Source: Steinernema hermaphroditum (Eukaryota > Nematoda > Chromadorea > Rhabditida > Steinernematidae). From it: a DNA stretch of 64,000 nt. The translations under genes were made by a program, and so were the position numbers. This document shows, in pieces, positions 46,300-57,348 of this stretch. The first letter of the stretch is position 1. Each line of letters begins with the position of its first letter. The stretch is from assembly GCA_030435675.1 (NCBI GenBank), contig CM059623.1:8024012-8088011 (forward strand). The letters run 5' to 3'. Under the pieces are notes generated by a model. That model saw only the letters and a program-made list of their open reading frames with translations, ran no database searches and was not told where the DNA came from.

Positions 46300-49258
46300 C
46301 TATACTTCCTCTTCCATCCCTTCCCCTTCCAGTCCTATTGCTTCTTCATCCATTTCTTCTTCTTCGTCATCATTCAGTTCTCCTTCTTCATCCAGCTCGG
46401 TTTCTTCGTCCAAGTATCTTTGCTCTTCTTCCATATCATCTTCATCGTTCACCTCTCCTTCTTCGTCCAAGTACCTGACTTCTTCTTCCATATCTTCTTC
46501 ATCGTGCAGTTCGCCTTCCTCTTCTTCTTCTCCTGGCTCATTCTCCTCGTGCACTTCTTCCTCTTGAGGATGAAGTTCTTTCTCCAGCTCTTTTTCTTCA
46601 TCTACTTCTTTTTCCACAGGCAGTTCTTCTACTTCCTCTTTCTTCACCTCGCTTTCATCGTAAACTACTAACTCTGTATTCACTACTTCTGCGTCTCGTA
46701 CTTCCTCTATCGTCGGATTCCCCTGGGATCGCATCTCTTCGATCTTTGCTTCAAGAGCGTTGATTTTTTCACCGTCAATAGAACGTTCCAGTTCAGAGGT
46801 CTTCAAGCGTATGTCCATCTAAAACGTAGCATAGGCGCACGGAAAGGAAACGTGACCTCACTTCGTTCACGACCTTAGTCAGCCTCTCAATAATGCCCTG
46901 AGATCCCTTGCGCACGTTGAGCTCGGTTTCCAGTTTTATATTATTGACGCGCTCTTTTTCGAGTTGAGATTGGAGGATCTGAGCCGTCGATCTCTGTCGC
47001 AAGACTTCTTCTTCGGCCTCAGTCAGGGACTTGGTGAGCTGCTCAACCTTCTGCTCCAGCAACTGCTTCTCAGTAACCATCTTCTCAAACTGCTTAGTTG
47101 TCTCAAGGGTGATCTTCTCGGCATCACCGACACGTTCCAGCTCAGAGGACTTTAACCGCTGCTCCATCTAAAGCACCGGCGGTACTCATGGAAAAGATAC
47201 AGTAATCTTACTTCATTTACTGTCGCAGTCAGTCTCTCAATTACACACTGAGATCCCTTCCACACGGTAAGTTCGGTTTCCAGCCTTACACCGTTGATGC
47301 GTGCTTCTTCAAGCTGTGCTTGGAGGACTTGAGCCGCCGCTTTCTGCCGCAAGGTGGAATCTTCCGCATCAGCAAGGCCCTTTGTGAGTTGCTGAACCTT
47401 CTGGTCCAGTAACTGCTTCTCAGTTCGCATTTTCTCGAACCGTTCGCGAACCATAAGCAAGTCTTTGTCAGTTTGGAGGACCTGCTTGCCGGCCGCTTGA
47501 GCATTGATCTGTACCGATGTAATCTCCGTCTCTAGCTTGGCTTTGTTGGCACGGAGCTCGGCGATAAGGTCGATCTGCTGTTGAAGTCTCTCATCGTTAA
47601 GCCTGAATACAAATGAATTGAAAAGGCTCCGGAAGTGTTCATTACTGATCAGCTTTCACCCTTTCTTCACGATACAACGCAAAGCGTTCTTGTAAAGACT
47701 GGTAGGCGTTAGCTATTTTTTCCTTCTCGGCCTGCACCTCATGGAAGTTCAGTGTGTTTTCGGGCGCCCTTTCCACGGGAACTCGGATATGCTGCTGGTT
47801 AATCAGTGCTTTGTATGCGGCTAATTGCTCTTGAAGCTGGGCAATGTGGCTGTCCTTCGAGTTCATCTCGTTTCCTTGAAACTGGAGTTGCTTCTCGTAG
47901 TTGCTTGCCAATTCCCGGTATTTTTGTGCTCTGACAGGACATATAAAGGTGAAGCGAGCACATGCGAAGGACCTACTCAATTTTACGAGCGTTCTCTGTG
48001 GAATTCTCCAACCCTTTGTACATTTCCTGTACTTTCTCCCGCAGTTGCACGTTTACAAGATGCAGTTGTTCTATGTTGCGGAACAAAAGGTTGTCTTCAA
48101 CATCTTCTGCCTCAATGTTTCCAGGTTGACCCTTCTCCATCAGATAGGTGAGGAATTTAACCTGCAAATTCAGCATCTTTTACCGACATATGTTCGAATA
48201 CAAGCATACTTGATTTTGCTGCTCTTTGTAGCCAACTTGTGCGGTTTCTAAGCGGGTCTTCGCATAAGTTAGCTCTTGTTCAAGCGCCTCTCGCTCTTTA
48301 GCCAGTTGACGACGCTCCTCATTAAAGGCCTCCAATCGACTCCGCTGTTCACCGATGACCTCTTCGGACTTTTGCAGTGTTTCCTGCTGCTGCATGAACT
48401 GCGGAACTTTCTCCTCAAACTCCTGGGCAATTTCCTTGATGTAGTTGTCAAGACGCTTGTTCTCCTCAGTCAGCCTTTCGATCTTGGAGAGCGCTTGCGT
48501 ATGCTCGTGGTAGATCCCAGTAAGGGAAACATTTCCACGGACTAATCGAGCTGCCACCGCCGCTGATTGCGAAATCTCCGCTATATCCCGCTCTGATGCT
48601 TAACAAAGTCGTGTACTACGATTCGATGGTTGTCCAAGACAAACCCTCAGAATCGGCGGCCTTCAACAGTTGATTGGCACTTGCCAGTTCTGCTTCGAGT
48701 TCAGATATGCGCTTCTCTGAAATACAACGCATGTATTATTGCTTAATGTGACCCCTCAAGTCCTACCTCTTTCCTCAAGGAAATCCCGAAAACGTTGCCG
48801 ATCTGTGGATATCTGATTCTCTGATGCAAGCAGAGCTGTCTTGCACTCATTGATCAGATATTCGTTCTTTTGGTTTTCCTCTCTCAGCAGGATGTTCTCG
48901 TGGGCGGTTTGCTCCTCCTGCTCCCGGAGATTATTGATAATTCGATCTTTCGCTTGAATCTCCAGGTCGAAATCTGTCAGATATTGCGACCGCTGTGAGT
49001 ACGCCTCCTTCAGCTTTCCGGCCATTTCAATAATCTCGTTCTGCATCATCTCGATCTGTGCTTCAAGAGCTTCAACCTTTGCACTGGCGTCGTCTCGCTC
49101 GCGAAGCAACGTCAGCCGTTCGGCTTCATACTTAGACTCTAATCCGCTCTAAAGGAACAGCGAGTAATCACCCAGCACCATTGATGACTCACCAGTTCTA
49201 TACGTAGAAGAGCAATCTTGCTGTCGCGGTCCGACACTTCTTTGATGAGAACATCCAT
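46300..49258 (-). CDS. npp-21: TPR/Megator-like nuclear-pore basket coiled-coil protein (short form)
   Basis: Nine minus-strand exons: 49193-49258, 48767-49148, 48645-48716, 48210-48598, 47977-48161, 47646-47930, 47212-47602, 46862-47167, 46300-46818 (864 aa). Almost all is heptad coiled coil. The GNVSLTGIYHEHTQALSKIE and EENKRLDNYIKEI segment and the LLFRNIEQLHLVNVQLREKV segment resemble the N-terminal half of TPR/Mlp proteins. The last exon is a Glu/Asp-rich tail ending EGMEEEV. TPR forms the nuclear basket and helps mRNA export and spindle checkpoint signalling. Usual length is about 2000 aa, so this is less than half. Exons 7 and 8 are tandem duplicates and exon 9 begins with a third partial copy. 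CTATTTCAG at 49267 is 8 bases before the ATG, a likely trans-splice site. The TPR assignment is probable, not certain. Confidence 0.78.
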
Positions 49259-52200
49259 GGCTTTCCCTGAAATAGTACAAAAGAGGCTAGCTTTATCAGG
49301 AAACCATTGTAAGCGAACAATATTCAAAGGAACTGCAAAACCAGGCAAAACTTGCGGATAAAAGCACTCCACAACTCCCTTAATTCATTTAAATCGCCCA
49401 GGCAGAACTGTCCCGAAAACCGAATCCGAAGTAATCTCAAAACAGTAGGGTCCAGGATGGTCAACGATCCAGAAGAGGAACAAAGGGAGATCCAAGCTAA
49501 CTATTTTTATAGTTGAAACCGACTGATCGGTATAATTTCGAAAATGATGGCGCAGGGAAGAAATCTTTCGTGATCAGGCTGATCGCTCTGAGACCGCATC
49601 AGACGAGCGAGGTGAGCCGAACACGATCACCATGCCCTCGTGTTTCGATTCCTGGCCACGCCGAGCACGTTTTCTAAAGAGTTTTTCTTTATTTTGGCTA
49701 TAGGACACTCGACTCTCCATCGTATGCTTATTCCAGTGCTGAAATTCTCTCTCTATTGCTCCACTTGCAACCAAACCCCATGTGTTCTCACCTTCTTCTG
49801 CGGTCCGTTTTTCAGCATTTGACCGATTCTGCAGAAAGATCACAAGATCAGACCATTTTTTGCTTCGATGTGTTTTGTTTTGGGTGCATGTTAGGTCTTT
49901 TGATCGTTGTATTGTCAGTTTACGTGCGATGATCTTTTGGGCGTCTTGATTTCAGGAAGGGTCGAAGCAGAAAGGGGCAAAAACGAACAAACAGGGCGCT
50001 TCTCGTCTCGATCCCTGCGCACTCGCTGCGACTCGGCACGTTAGCTGATAACGGCAAGTTAAATTTGGGCGACTTTTGCCTTATCGCCGTGTACTCGAGT
50101 GCAAAGACGGCCCAAAACTCAGAAATGAACGACCAAAGACGACAAACAGTCGTTGTTTCCATTTGTGGACATTTAATGCGGCGAACACCCTGATAAGGGG
50201 TTTGATGCCTTCCGGTTACATCAGCCGACGCGAAAGAAGTGGTACAACGTGATTAGCAGCAAGAACACCCTGTGTGCGCCTTGAGGCCATGTTCTATCTG
50301 TAGTGGTAGAATTTGTGACTCTACGAAGGCGAACATGCCCAACAGTCCTCCGCTATATACGGTACACTCAATGTGAAATACTAAGCAAAGCTGTAGCAAT
50401 CCAAGCCAGATGCTAGGAAGTTTCCCTCTGGTTTCAATTTTCTGACTTTCTGTCGACATCTGGGTGACTATTTCGAGATTCGGGCGACCTTTCTTTCCTC
50501 CCCATCTTCACGATCACTCTAGCTGTTTTCGCCTTTCCTTCTAGAGCCCAGAAAGAAAACATAAAGATCTGCACCCCCAACGTGCATTCTATTTCGTTTA
50601 CATCTGGGAGCCACACGGCTTTGACGACTCTGATCGTAAATAGTACAGTGCACTTCTATCTCCCATTTCATGTAGAAAGAAGACCCAAACAAGGTCTGCG
50701 GCACAGTCCGATCACGTGTCGTCCTGCTTCTGCCCTGGAACGACCAAAGTCCCTTCGCGGCCTCGGAAAGCATCCGGCTCTGCACAGAGCAAACAAAAAC
50801 AGTTTCGACGGCTTTCTTCCAGAGTTATTCACTGGAACCCTGTTTACCGTACTTCACTGTGTCCATGCACTATGGCGTCAGAAAGCCCTCGAGGAAGAAG
50901 AGGGGCGATTCCATAGGCGACACGTTCTAGCGTCCCGTGACTCCGATCGCATCCCGAAGCACTTTTATCGTCCCTGTCAAGGATAACCGTCCGCAAACAA
51001 CGGCGCCTCGACCGGCGACCGAAGATTCTCGGCGATGGAAAACACCCGGGATGCAGGGAACTGTGTTCTGGGCCCGGTTTGCATTGTCCTTGTGAACTTC
51101 GGGGAAAATAAAAGCTCACCTCTCCTTCCACATACGGTAGAAAGGGAGACACTTTGAATGGCGTCAATAATATGTAGCTTATAAATAGCACAAGGGATCG
51201 TGGTCCTTGTACATCCTTTACCCCGCCTTGCTCTACAGCGCGGCCACGTGCAAGGGTGCGCGGCCGTCGATCAGCCTCCAGTTGTGACTCAAAGCCACAT
51301 TTCCTTATCAACACATCTGTTGCGCAACGCGTCCGCCGCCTCTTCTGTTTTGAATTACTTCCTTCCAAACAATCGAATGATGTGCTCTAGCCATCGGGCC
51401 GAAAGAGCACAGAAATAGAGCGCCTGGCCACCCCCTACCGTATCCCGTGCACTCTGCAACAGAGCTCTCAGAGAGTAAAGTTTCGCAACTCGTTCCGTGC
51501 TGACCACTTGATCTGCCTTCTTCTCTCTTCGGCTGTGGTCATCGATCTCCGCGGCGAAAGGCGCCTCCGACGGCGCCTCTTGGGTGCATTCTGGGTGCGC
51601 GCGTCGTCGAGCAGAGCCACCGCGATCTCTGGTTCTCGTCGCCGCGCGTTTTGTGTCCGCTTCTTTGCATCCTGCGAGGGAAGTTGGCACTGAGCCAAGG
51701 ACGGAATACGTTTGGGGGTGATCGTTGGTCGCCGAGGGGACTGAGGCCGAAGCAGAGGAGAACGGTCTCCGGCCTGTTTCTATACGGAAAGAAACACACT
51801 GCCGCCGTAGGCTCTCGTTTCGGAAGATGATTGGAGGTGCTCTCGGGAATTATGAGGGTGACCCTGAGAGGAACCCTCAATAAAGGCGATCGGCTTGCCC
51901 TTCGAATCCCCTTTCCCTCCACCTGAATCGTCTCAAGAACAACAAGGACTGATCCTAAATCAAACTTGATACCTTCAAGGGACCTTCTTGAAGGTCGTTG
52001 CCTTCGAAATCGCTTCGAGAAACTGCGCAGCATCGTCCGGAGTTTGAACTCCCGACCGCCGATCTGCGTCCGCTTATCACTGCCTACCGTATTCCGCGGG
52101 CACAAAGCGCCCGAAATAGTGCTGCGATTGTCGCGTCGCTCGGTCTCTCTGGGGAACTTCCCACCTTATCGCTCCGTCTTTTGGTCTATGAACGACCCTT

Positions 52201-52713
52201 TTTGCACTTCGCCGCAGAGGACAGGGAATCCCCCTGGAAAGGACACTGATCCAGAGGGCAGGCAGTGAAGGGAATCCCCGGAGATCCAGTGAAGGGGACC
52301 CGTCCCAGAGTGTTCCCCTACCCAGTTCCCCCTCCCCTTCTTCTGCTTTTCGAATCTTTCGTCGATCGCGCGATGAATAACCGAAGCATCGGCGGGGTCC
52401 GAAAGCGGAGGGGCGGGACCCAGCGCCCCTCGCGCGCTCCTCTCGTTCTCTGATCGCCGGATGGTCACTTCGCCTCCCCTTCTGCCTCTGCGGCCCTCAA
52501 CGAACTCTCGCCGCGAATGTCTCACCGTCTCGCCGCGTGACCCTTTCTCAGGCGTCGCGTCCCACGGCGCCGACGCCCCGAGCCAACTCCGCCTGCAGCC
52601 CTAGCCTTGCAAGCCCTCGCCGTCGGGATAAATAGGTCCAAACGGCGCTCCCTCGGCACAACCACCTTCCTTCCGAGCTCCGACCGCTCCTCCACTCCTC
52701 CTCCGAAGCTACC
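49259..52713. other. 3.4-kb divergent intergenic region
   Basis: Between the TPR-like gene (-) and acetyltransferase 4 (+). No gene, RNA or repeat with support was found despite several ORFs above 100 codons. TACSGTA elements stand at 50358, 51133, 51436 and 52085. The last 500 bases are pyrimidine-rich and GC-rich, as expected for a promoter and 5' UTR. Confidence 0.4.
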
Positions 52714-53457
52714 ATGGTCCAGATGGAGAACATCCTCTACCGCCGCGCCACCATCGACGACGCCGAGGCGCTCATCGATTTCATCGTTACCAACATCGGA
52801 ACCACTTCGCCCATCTGCAAGGTGCCCCTCAGCCCCAGGCCTCGTCGTCTACTCCCCTTTAGGCGCTGAAGTTCGACCTCGTCGACTGTGCCGCCATGTA
52901 CTCCTCCAGGGTGCTCAACTCGCTCGCCGACGGCATCTCCGTCCTCGCCATCGACGAGGCCTCCAGCGAGATCGTCGGCTACCGTCTCGCCAGCTTCTGG
53001 TACCGCGACCCCGCCAAGAACCTCCCGATCAGCCCGAAGGCCACCCACAAGGCGCAGATCCTCTGTAAGTGTCCGCTACAGTACCCCTCTTACTGGCGGC
53101 CCTTCAGCGAACCTCTCGGAGCGGCTCCGCGCCTATTTCTGGGAGCTGTGCCCCCCGGAGATCGACTGCGTCGTGCGTCGGGAGTCGAGCTGCGTGCGCA
53201 GCGACTTCCAGCGCCGCGGCATCGGGAAGCGGCTCCTCCACGAATTCTTCGACGAGCAGCTCTTCAAGTACGCCGGCATCGGCGGCGCCATGAGCGTCAC
53301 CACCTCCTTCGCCAACCAGTGCCTCCTGGCCAAGGACGGCTACGTGCCCCTCGCCGAGATGTCCTACGACGAGTACTTCTTCGAGAACGGCCTCTCCGTC
53401 GACGGCGCCTTCGACGACAAGACCTCCAAGGCCGTCCTCAACTTCAAGGAGTTCTGA
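52714..53457 (+). CDS. GNAT-family N-acetyltransferase, copy 4
   Basis: Three exons, 52714-52821, 52863-53064, 53108-53457 (219 aa). The intron positions differ from copies 1-3 (second exon 202 nt, as in copy 5). Blocks are GISVLAIDEASSEIVGYRL, FWELCPPEIDCVVRRESSC, DFQRRGIGKRLL (acetyl-CoA loop), TSFANQCLLAKDGYVPLAEM and a C-terminus TSKAVLNFKEF. ATG 52714 is in the context ACCATGG and the next Met is three codons on. AATAAA at 53520-53525, 63 bases past the stop. Very GC-rich with strong codon bias (GAC, GTC, CTC, ATC), suggesting good expression. It looks intact, unlike copies 5 and 6 which share its exon layout. Confidence 0.9.
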
Positions 53458-53519
53458 ACCCGTTCCCTTTAATGTACATACCATCGAGCCTTTTCACTTA
53501 ATACTCGAGAAAGAATGTA

Positions 53520-53525
53520 AATAAA
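53520..53525 (+). terminator. polyadenylation signal of acetyltransferase 4
   Basis: Exact AATAAA in an AT-rich stretch 63 bases after the stop codon. Confidence 0.65.
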
Positions 53526-54552
53526 TCTATATATTTCTCGCCTCCTACTACCGTAATCCTCGAGACTCGAGGGGTGACCCTCTTCCGGCGGACTCCGATC
53601 GCGCCGATAACCCCGCGACTGTTTTCGTCGAAGCGACCTTATCGGAACGCCGCGGCGACATCATCGCCATCCTCGAAACGTCGACGACAAACGGCGATCT
53701 GCAGCCGACACGGCCTGCGCGGGTGCAACTCGGGTGCGCGGTGTCCTCGTTCCTCCGAGGCCGAAGATCGCCGCGAGGAGCTGAGCCTCGATCGGCCACA
53801 TCGAAGTGCTCTTGCACCGAATTCATTGAAATCGGAGTGGAACTCATCGTGTTCGGGCGATTTGTATCGCCCAAAATAGAGCGGAGCGAATGAACGATGA
53901 CCAACCAAGTGGTTAAAACAGGTGCGAGTTGTTTATTTTGTGGAAGGCGCCGATTCTCGGGTTGTTCGCCTAAGAGGCCCCTTTTAGGGCAGTTTGAAAC
54001 TCTTCTTTGGCCCCTTATCGCTCAGAGGGACTCCCTTCTCTTGTTTCGTCCAGTTCTTCGCCGATTCTGACATAGTTTCACTACGTTGTTCACCTTCTAC
54101 ATCCTCTCACTTCTAATGAATTACCTTCAGACGAAGGCCCCTAACGACAACGAACTGTCCACAATCAATTTTGTAGAGCTGAGTAGAGCAAAGCATTTGT
54201 CCCCTCGGCGAAAGCGACCTGGACACCTCAAAGTCATCGATTTAGCGCGTAAAAAAAGCGTGATTCCCTCATTAATCCCGCTCTCCTCCCTCAAGCAGTT
54301 CCCTCTTTTCCAGAAGAAGCGGCGCCCCCTCGAAGTCACTTCCTCCGGATTTCACTAATCCGCGCGCGATGGTGAAGTTTGGTGCTTCGTGATTAGTGTC
54401 GGCGCTTGTTTGTGTCGACAAACAAAAGGCGAAAAGCCGTCCCCTCGGCGCGAAAACAACCTTCCCCCCGAGGCACGAGCGGCGCCTTCGGAAATTGCGT
54501 TCCCGGCGCCTTCCTCTCTCCTTTTTTGACTTTCAATCGGACACAGGCAGAG
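53526..54552. other. convergent intergenic region
   Basis: One kilobase between acetyltransferase 4 (+) and the WH1-only gene (-). A TACCGTAA lies at 53549. No gene was recognised. Confidence 0.4.
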
Positions 54553-55936
54553 TCAAGTGGCGAAGAAGCGCTGGCGGCCCTTGTCCCTCCGGTCCCTCGG
54601 CGCAGCGACGAACTTCTGCGACGAGAAACGGGCGATCCGCAGGTTCGGCTTCGGACTCGGCGGGGTGATGGCGTCGTGGCGGTGGAAGGAGCAGCGGAGC
54701 TCCTTCTTCGGCTTCGGCGGAGGGGGGAACTCGACGGGAGAGTGGCGAAGGAGGCCGGGAAGCGGAACCACCAGGGAGATGGCGCGTTTCGGGGCCAGAC
54801 GGTCGGTAGAGCCGGCGACGGAGGAGGACGACTCGAAGCACGAGGAGGAGCTCTGCAGGGAGGCAATTAAGCTGCCGAAATAGGGACCAACCTCGTCTTT
54901 GGCTTCTTTATGGCGCTCCGCGTTCTGGCGACGCACTGAAAGAAGTGAAATGAGAACTAGGTCAGGGCTGAGGCCCTCTCCGCTCGGAGAATTAGTCTTG
55001 TTAGGGGAAAAGATGAACATCGAGGGTTGATTTAGGTCCTTTTCCAGGTTTCTTCTAAAGCTTATCTTTCAGCGAAATTCTTTAACGGAACGTTGGAATA
55101 ATCGCCATTATATTTGTCTCAATTCTGAGAGTTCCCCTGTCTCGAAGGTCATCTGATACTCCAACGACCTGCAAAGAAGTCGAGGGAACATTTCAGAGTT
55201 TCGGATTTCCATTCGGGAGCTCTGCGGAAGTCTTCCCGAGCATGATTGAAATGTCGAAAAGCTCTGGATGGCCATCGTTGACTCTCAGAGTCCATCAAGA
55301 AGCTACCATAATCCTCTACTTTCCCCTCAGAACTACAGAATTCCTAGGGGAAAACAAAAACGAACCGTTCTGCGCGAATTCGACGGTCTGAAGGAACGCG
55401 GCGGCCTCCTCCTCGTCGACGAATTCGATACCGTATCCATCGCCCTCCGACTCGAAAACGAGGAACTGCTCCGTGAGGTGAGAGAACGCGGCTTCTGGCC
55501 TTCTGAAACACAACGATTTCCCTCGATCGGCTTCGGACCACCCACATCGGTATGTCGATCATGACGTGGGGCGTCTCGGGGTTCCTCGGATCGAAGTCTC
55601 CGGGCGACACGAAGGACACTGAGGTCGTCTTCCGGCGCATATTTCGCACGAAGCAGACAACGCCGAAGAGGAGCGGGTCCCAGCCGATGCCGCGCTCCAC
55701 GGTGAGCAGACGGGCCAGACCGGCGCACAGGGCCTAAACTTCAGAATCACAGGCGCCTCTGGAGGGAAGCGGACTCTGGAGTCGGCCCCTATCGCCTGGA
55801 AGACGCGGTTATTCTCCTCGGTGTCGAGAAGCCTCGATCCGACGTTCTCCCTGTCGTCCCGTCGCTCGGAATCAGAGGATCCTGAGGAGCCAAGGGTCTT
55901 CTGGCTGCCAGAGGCTGCCACGGGATCGGGCGACAT
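54553..55936 (-). CDS. WH1-domain protein, WASP paralogue lacking the CRIB and WH2-C-A regions
   Basis: Four minus-strand exons: 55775-55936, 55546-55733, 55366-55502, 54553-54935 (289 aa). The order matches the WASP gene at 26.7-29.2 kb: LLDTEENNRVFQAIGA aligns with LSAEENDNVFSALG, WDPLLFGVVCFVRNMRRK with the WASP block around WSTTMIGVACYVRN, and YGIEFVDEEEAAAFLQTV with YALNFAVEEEAQVFCQNV. The splice after the second WH1 exon falls after the same AT dinucleotide of an Ile codon in both genes. After RRQNAERHKEAKDE the protein turns into a Ser/Pro-rich and basic tail (FPPPPKPKKELRCSF) and stops. There is no CRIB, no WH2 and no acidic Trp end, so it cannot activate Arp2/3 in the usual way. It could bind WIP/verprolin and compete with WASP; that is inference. 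Confidence 0.82.
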
Positions 55937-56388
55937 CGGATCGGCTGAGAGGAGACGACGTCGACGACCTTCGTTATCGAATCGGCGCGGCGATCGATCG
56001 AATCGGGGAGAAGACGCTGACGTCGTCGCTGGAAGAAGACGGAACTGGAAGTGATAAACAGAGGAGCGGACGCGCAGGCCGGTCCCAAACCCGATCGTAT
56101 GGGTCAGCGTCCCTCGATCTTCAAAGGCACACCTTTACAACAGTCACAGAAGCACGAATACGAGGCGTTCCTGTAGAAAACAGGTTCCACTCACCAGAAG
56201 ATGTGCCCGATAAGAACGAAACTCAGAAAAACGCAACATTTGCCTTTAGATAAGAAAAAGTGCAGTTGTAACTGTGAAGTGAAACCGATAGAAAGTCGGG
56301 GAGACGACACTGATCCTAGGTCCCGACACGATCCATTTAGAGAGAATTGGCTTGAGGAGTCTTCGTTCCAGAAATACAACAAGAGGGC
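55937..56388. other. intergenic between two minus-strand genes
   Basis: About 450 bases between the WH1-only gene and the small membrane protein gene. Nothing recognisable beyond the expected UTR and promoter. Confidence 0.4.
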
Positions 56389-56855
56389 TCAGCCGCCTTC
56401 GGAGTACTGAGTGGAGTTGAGCGAGTTGCCGTGCTGGGAGCCGATGGGGTCGAATTCGACGAGAGTGGCTTCGCTGTGCTCGCGGCTCGACTCCGTCGAA
56501 TCCTCGAAGTCGGTGGACTCGGCGATCGGACGACTCCGGGCGGCGATCGGCAGATTCAGAGTCTCTGGGTAGTCGGTCTGCGAGAAGCACCTGGAGAAGG
56601 GACTCCGGTCTTCTGGCGATCTTCGGGGACTCACGTTTTGACGACGAAGACGAAAACGAGCGGAGAGGCGACGAAGGCGGCGAGGAGCGCCGAGGAAACA
56701 AAGAGGATGACAGAGAAGTCGTTGTGCACATGGTAGGGTGCCACCAGCTCCGAGACGGGTCGCTCGCGGAGCCACTCCTTCGCGAAGAGGTCGAGGAATC
56801 TGGAAGACGACTTTAGAGGGGTAGAGGAAGAGACTCACTCGTCGGAGGCGGCCAT
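56389..56855 (-). CDS. small single-pass membrane protein, unidentified
   Basis: Three exons, 56839-56855 (17 nt), 56635-56799 and 56389-56590 (127 aa), with 39- and 44-nt introns. The N-terminus is short and charged (MAASDEFLDLFAKEWLRERP). One transmembrane helix (SVILFVSSALLAAFVASPLVF) follows near 38-62, then a cytoplasmic or luminal tail rich in Ser, Glu and Thr. There is no signal peptide, so insertion by a signal anchor is likely. The 17-nt first exon is supported by phase: exon 1 ends in phase 2 and exon 2 supplies the missing base. No family recognised. The consistent splice frame across three exons and good donors and acceptors argue for a real gene. Confidence 0.7.
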
Positions 56856-57348
56856 CTTGAAAAGCTCTGGGAAGTCAATTCCGACCGACCCGAAAGCCCA
56901 TGGAGAGGGAAATGACTGAAGGGAGACAGTTTGCAGTATTCCGGATCTGTTCGAAGGTGCATCCACGCATCTAGGCAGTAAAATGTTCTTCTAAACTCTG
57001 CTTCTTCACTATGAGAACCTCTCCTTCTAGCGTTTCTTATTCCTCGGCCTACAAGCTTTCTAGCGTAACTGTTCAACGTGCGACCTAGAACCCTATGTGC
57101 AACAGTTCGAACCTGTCGAGGACGAACCGTCAGGGGAAGACTACGTAGTTTGTAGGGCCCGCCGTCTTCGGTTTTGAACCGCCAGTCCGGTTCTAGATCC
57201 CCAGACCCTTCCATCTCCACCAATTTGAACTTTGTAGTCCTCCCGAAATGCGTCCATTTCGGCGACAAACCGCCACACTCGAGCTCTTCTTAAAGCGCCC
57301 ACCACCGAGAAACTCTTTTATCGCTTCGGGGTGGTCTTCACTTCCTCC
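56856..57348. other. divergent intergenic region
   Basis: Lies between the small membrane protein gene (-) and acetyltransferase 5 (+). A minus-strand frame of about 150 codons reads into the first exon and intron of the former; it has no domain and is not called. Confidence 0.35.

Noticed and set aside
46244..46671. Plus-strand frames rich in Ser or Phe opposite the end of the TPR-like gene
   Set aside because: They are antisense readings of the Glu/Asp-rich acidic tail; the repetitive GAA/GAT codons create them.
50582..50986. 134-codon plus-strand frame in the TPR-acetyltransferase 4 interval
   Set aside because: No recognisable domain and no consistent splice partners; two other frames in the same place are equally open.
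56813..57268. 150-codon minus-strand frame upstream of the small membrane protein
   Set aside because: It reads through the start exon and an intron of that gene in another frame; no domain is visible.
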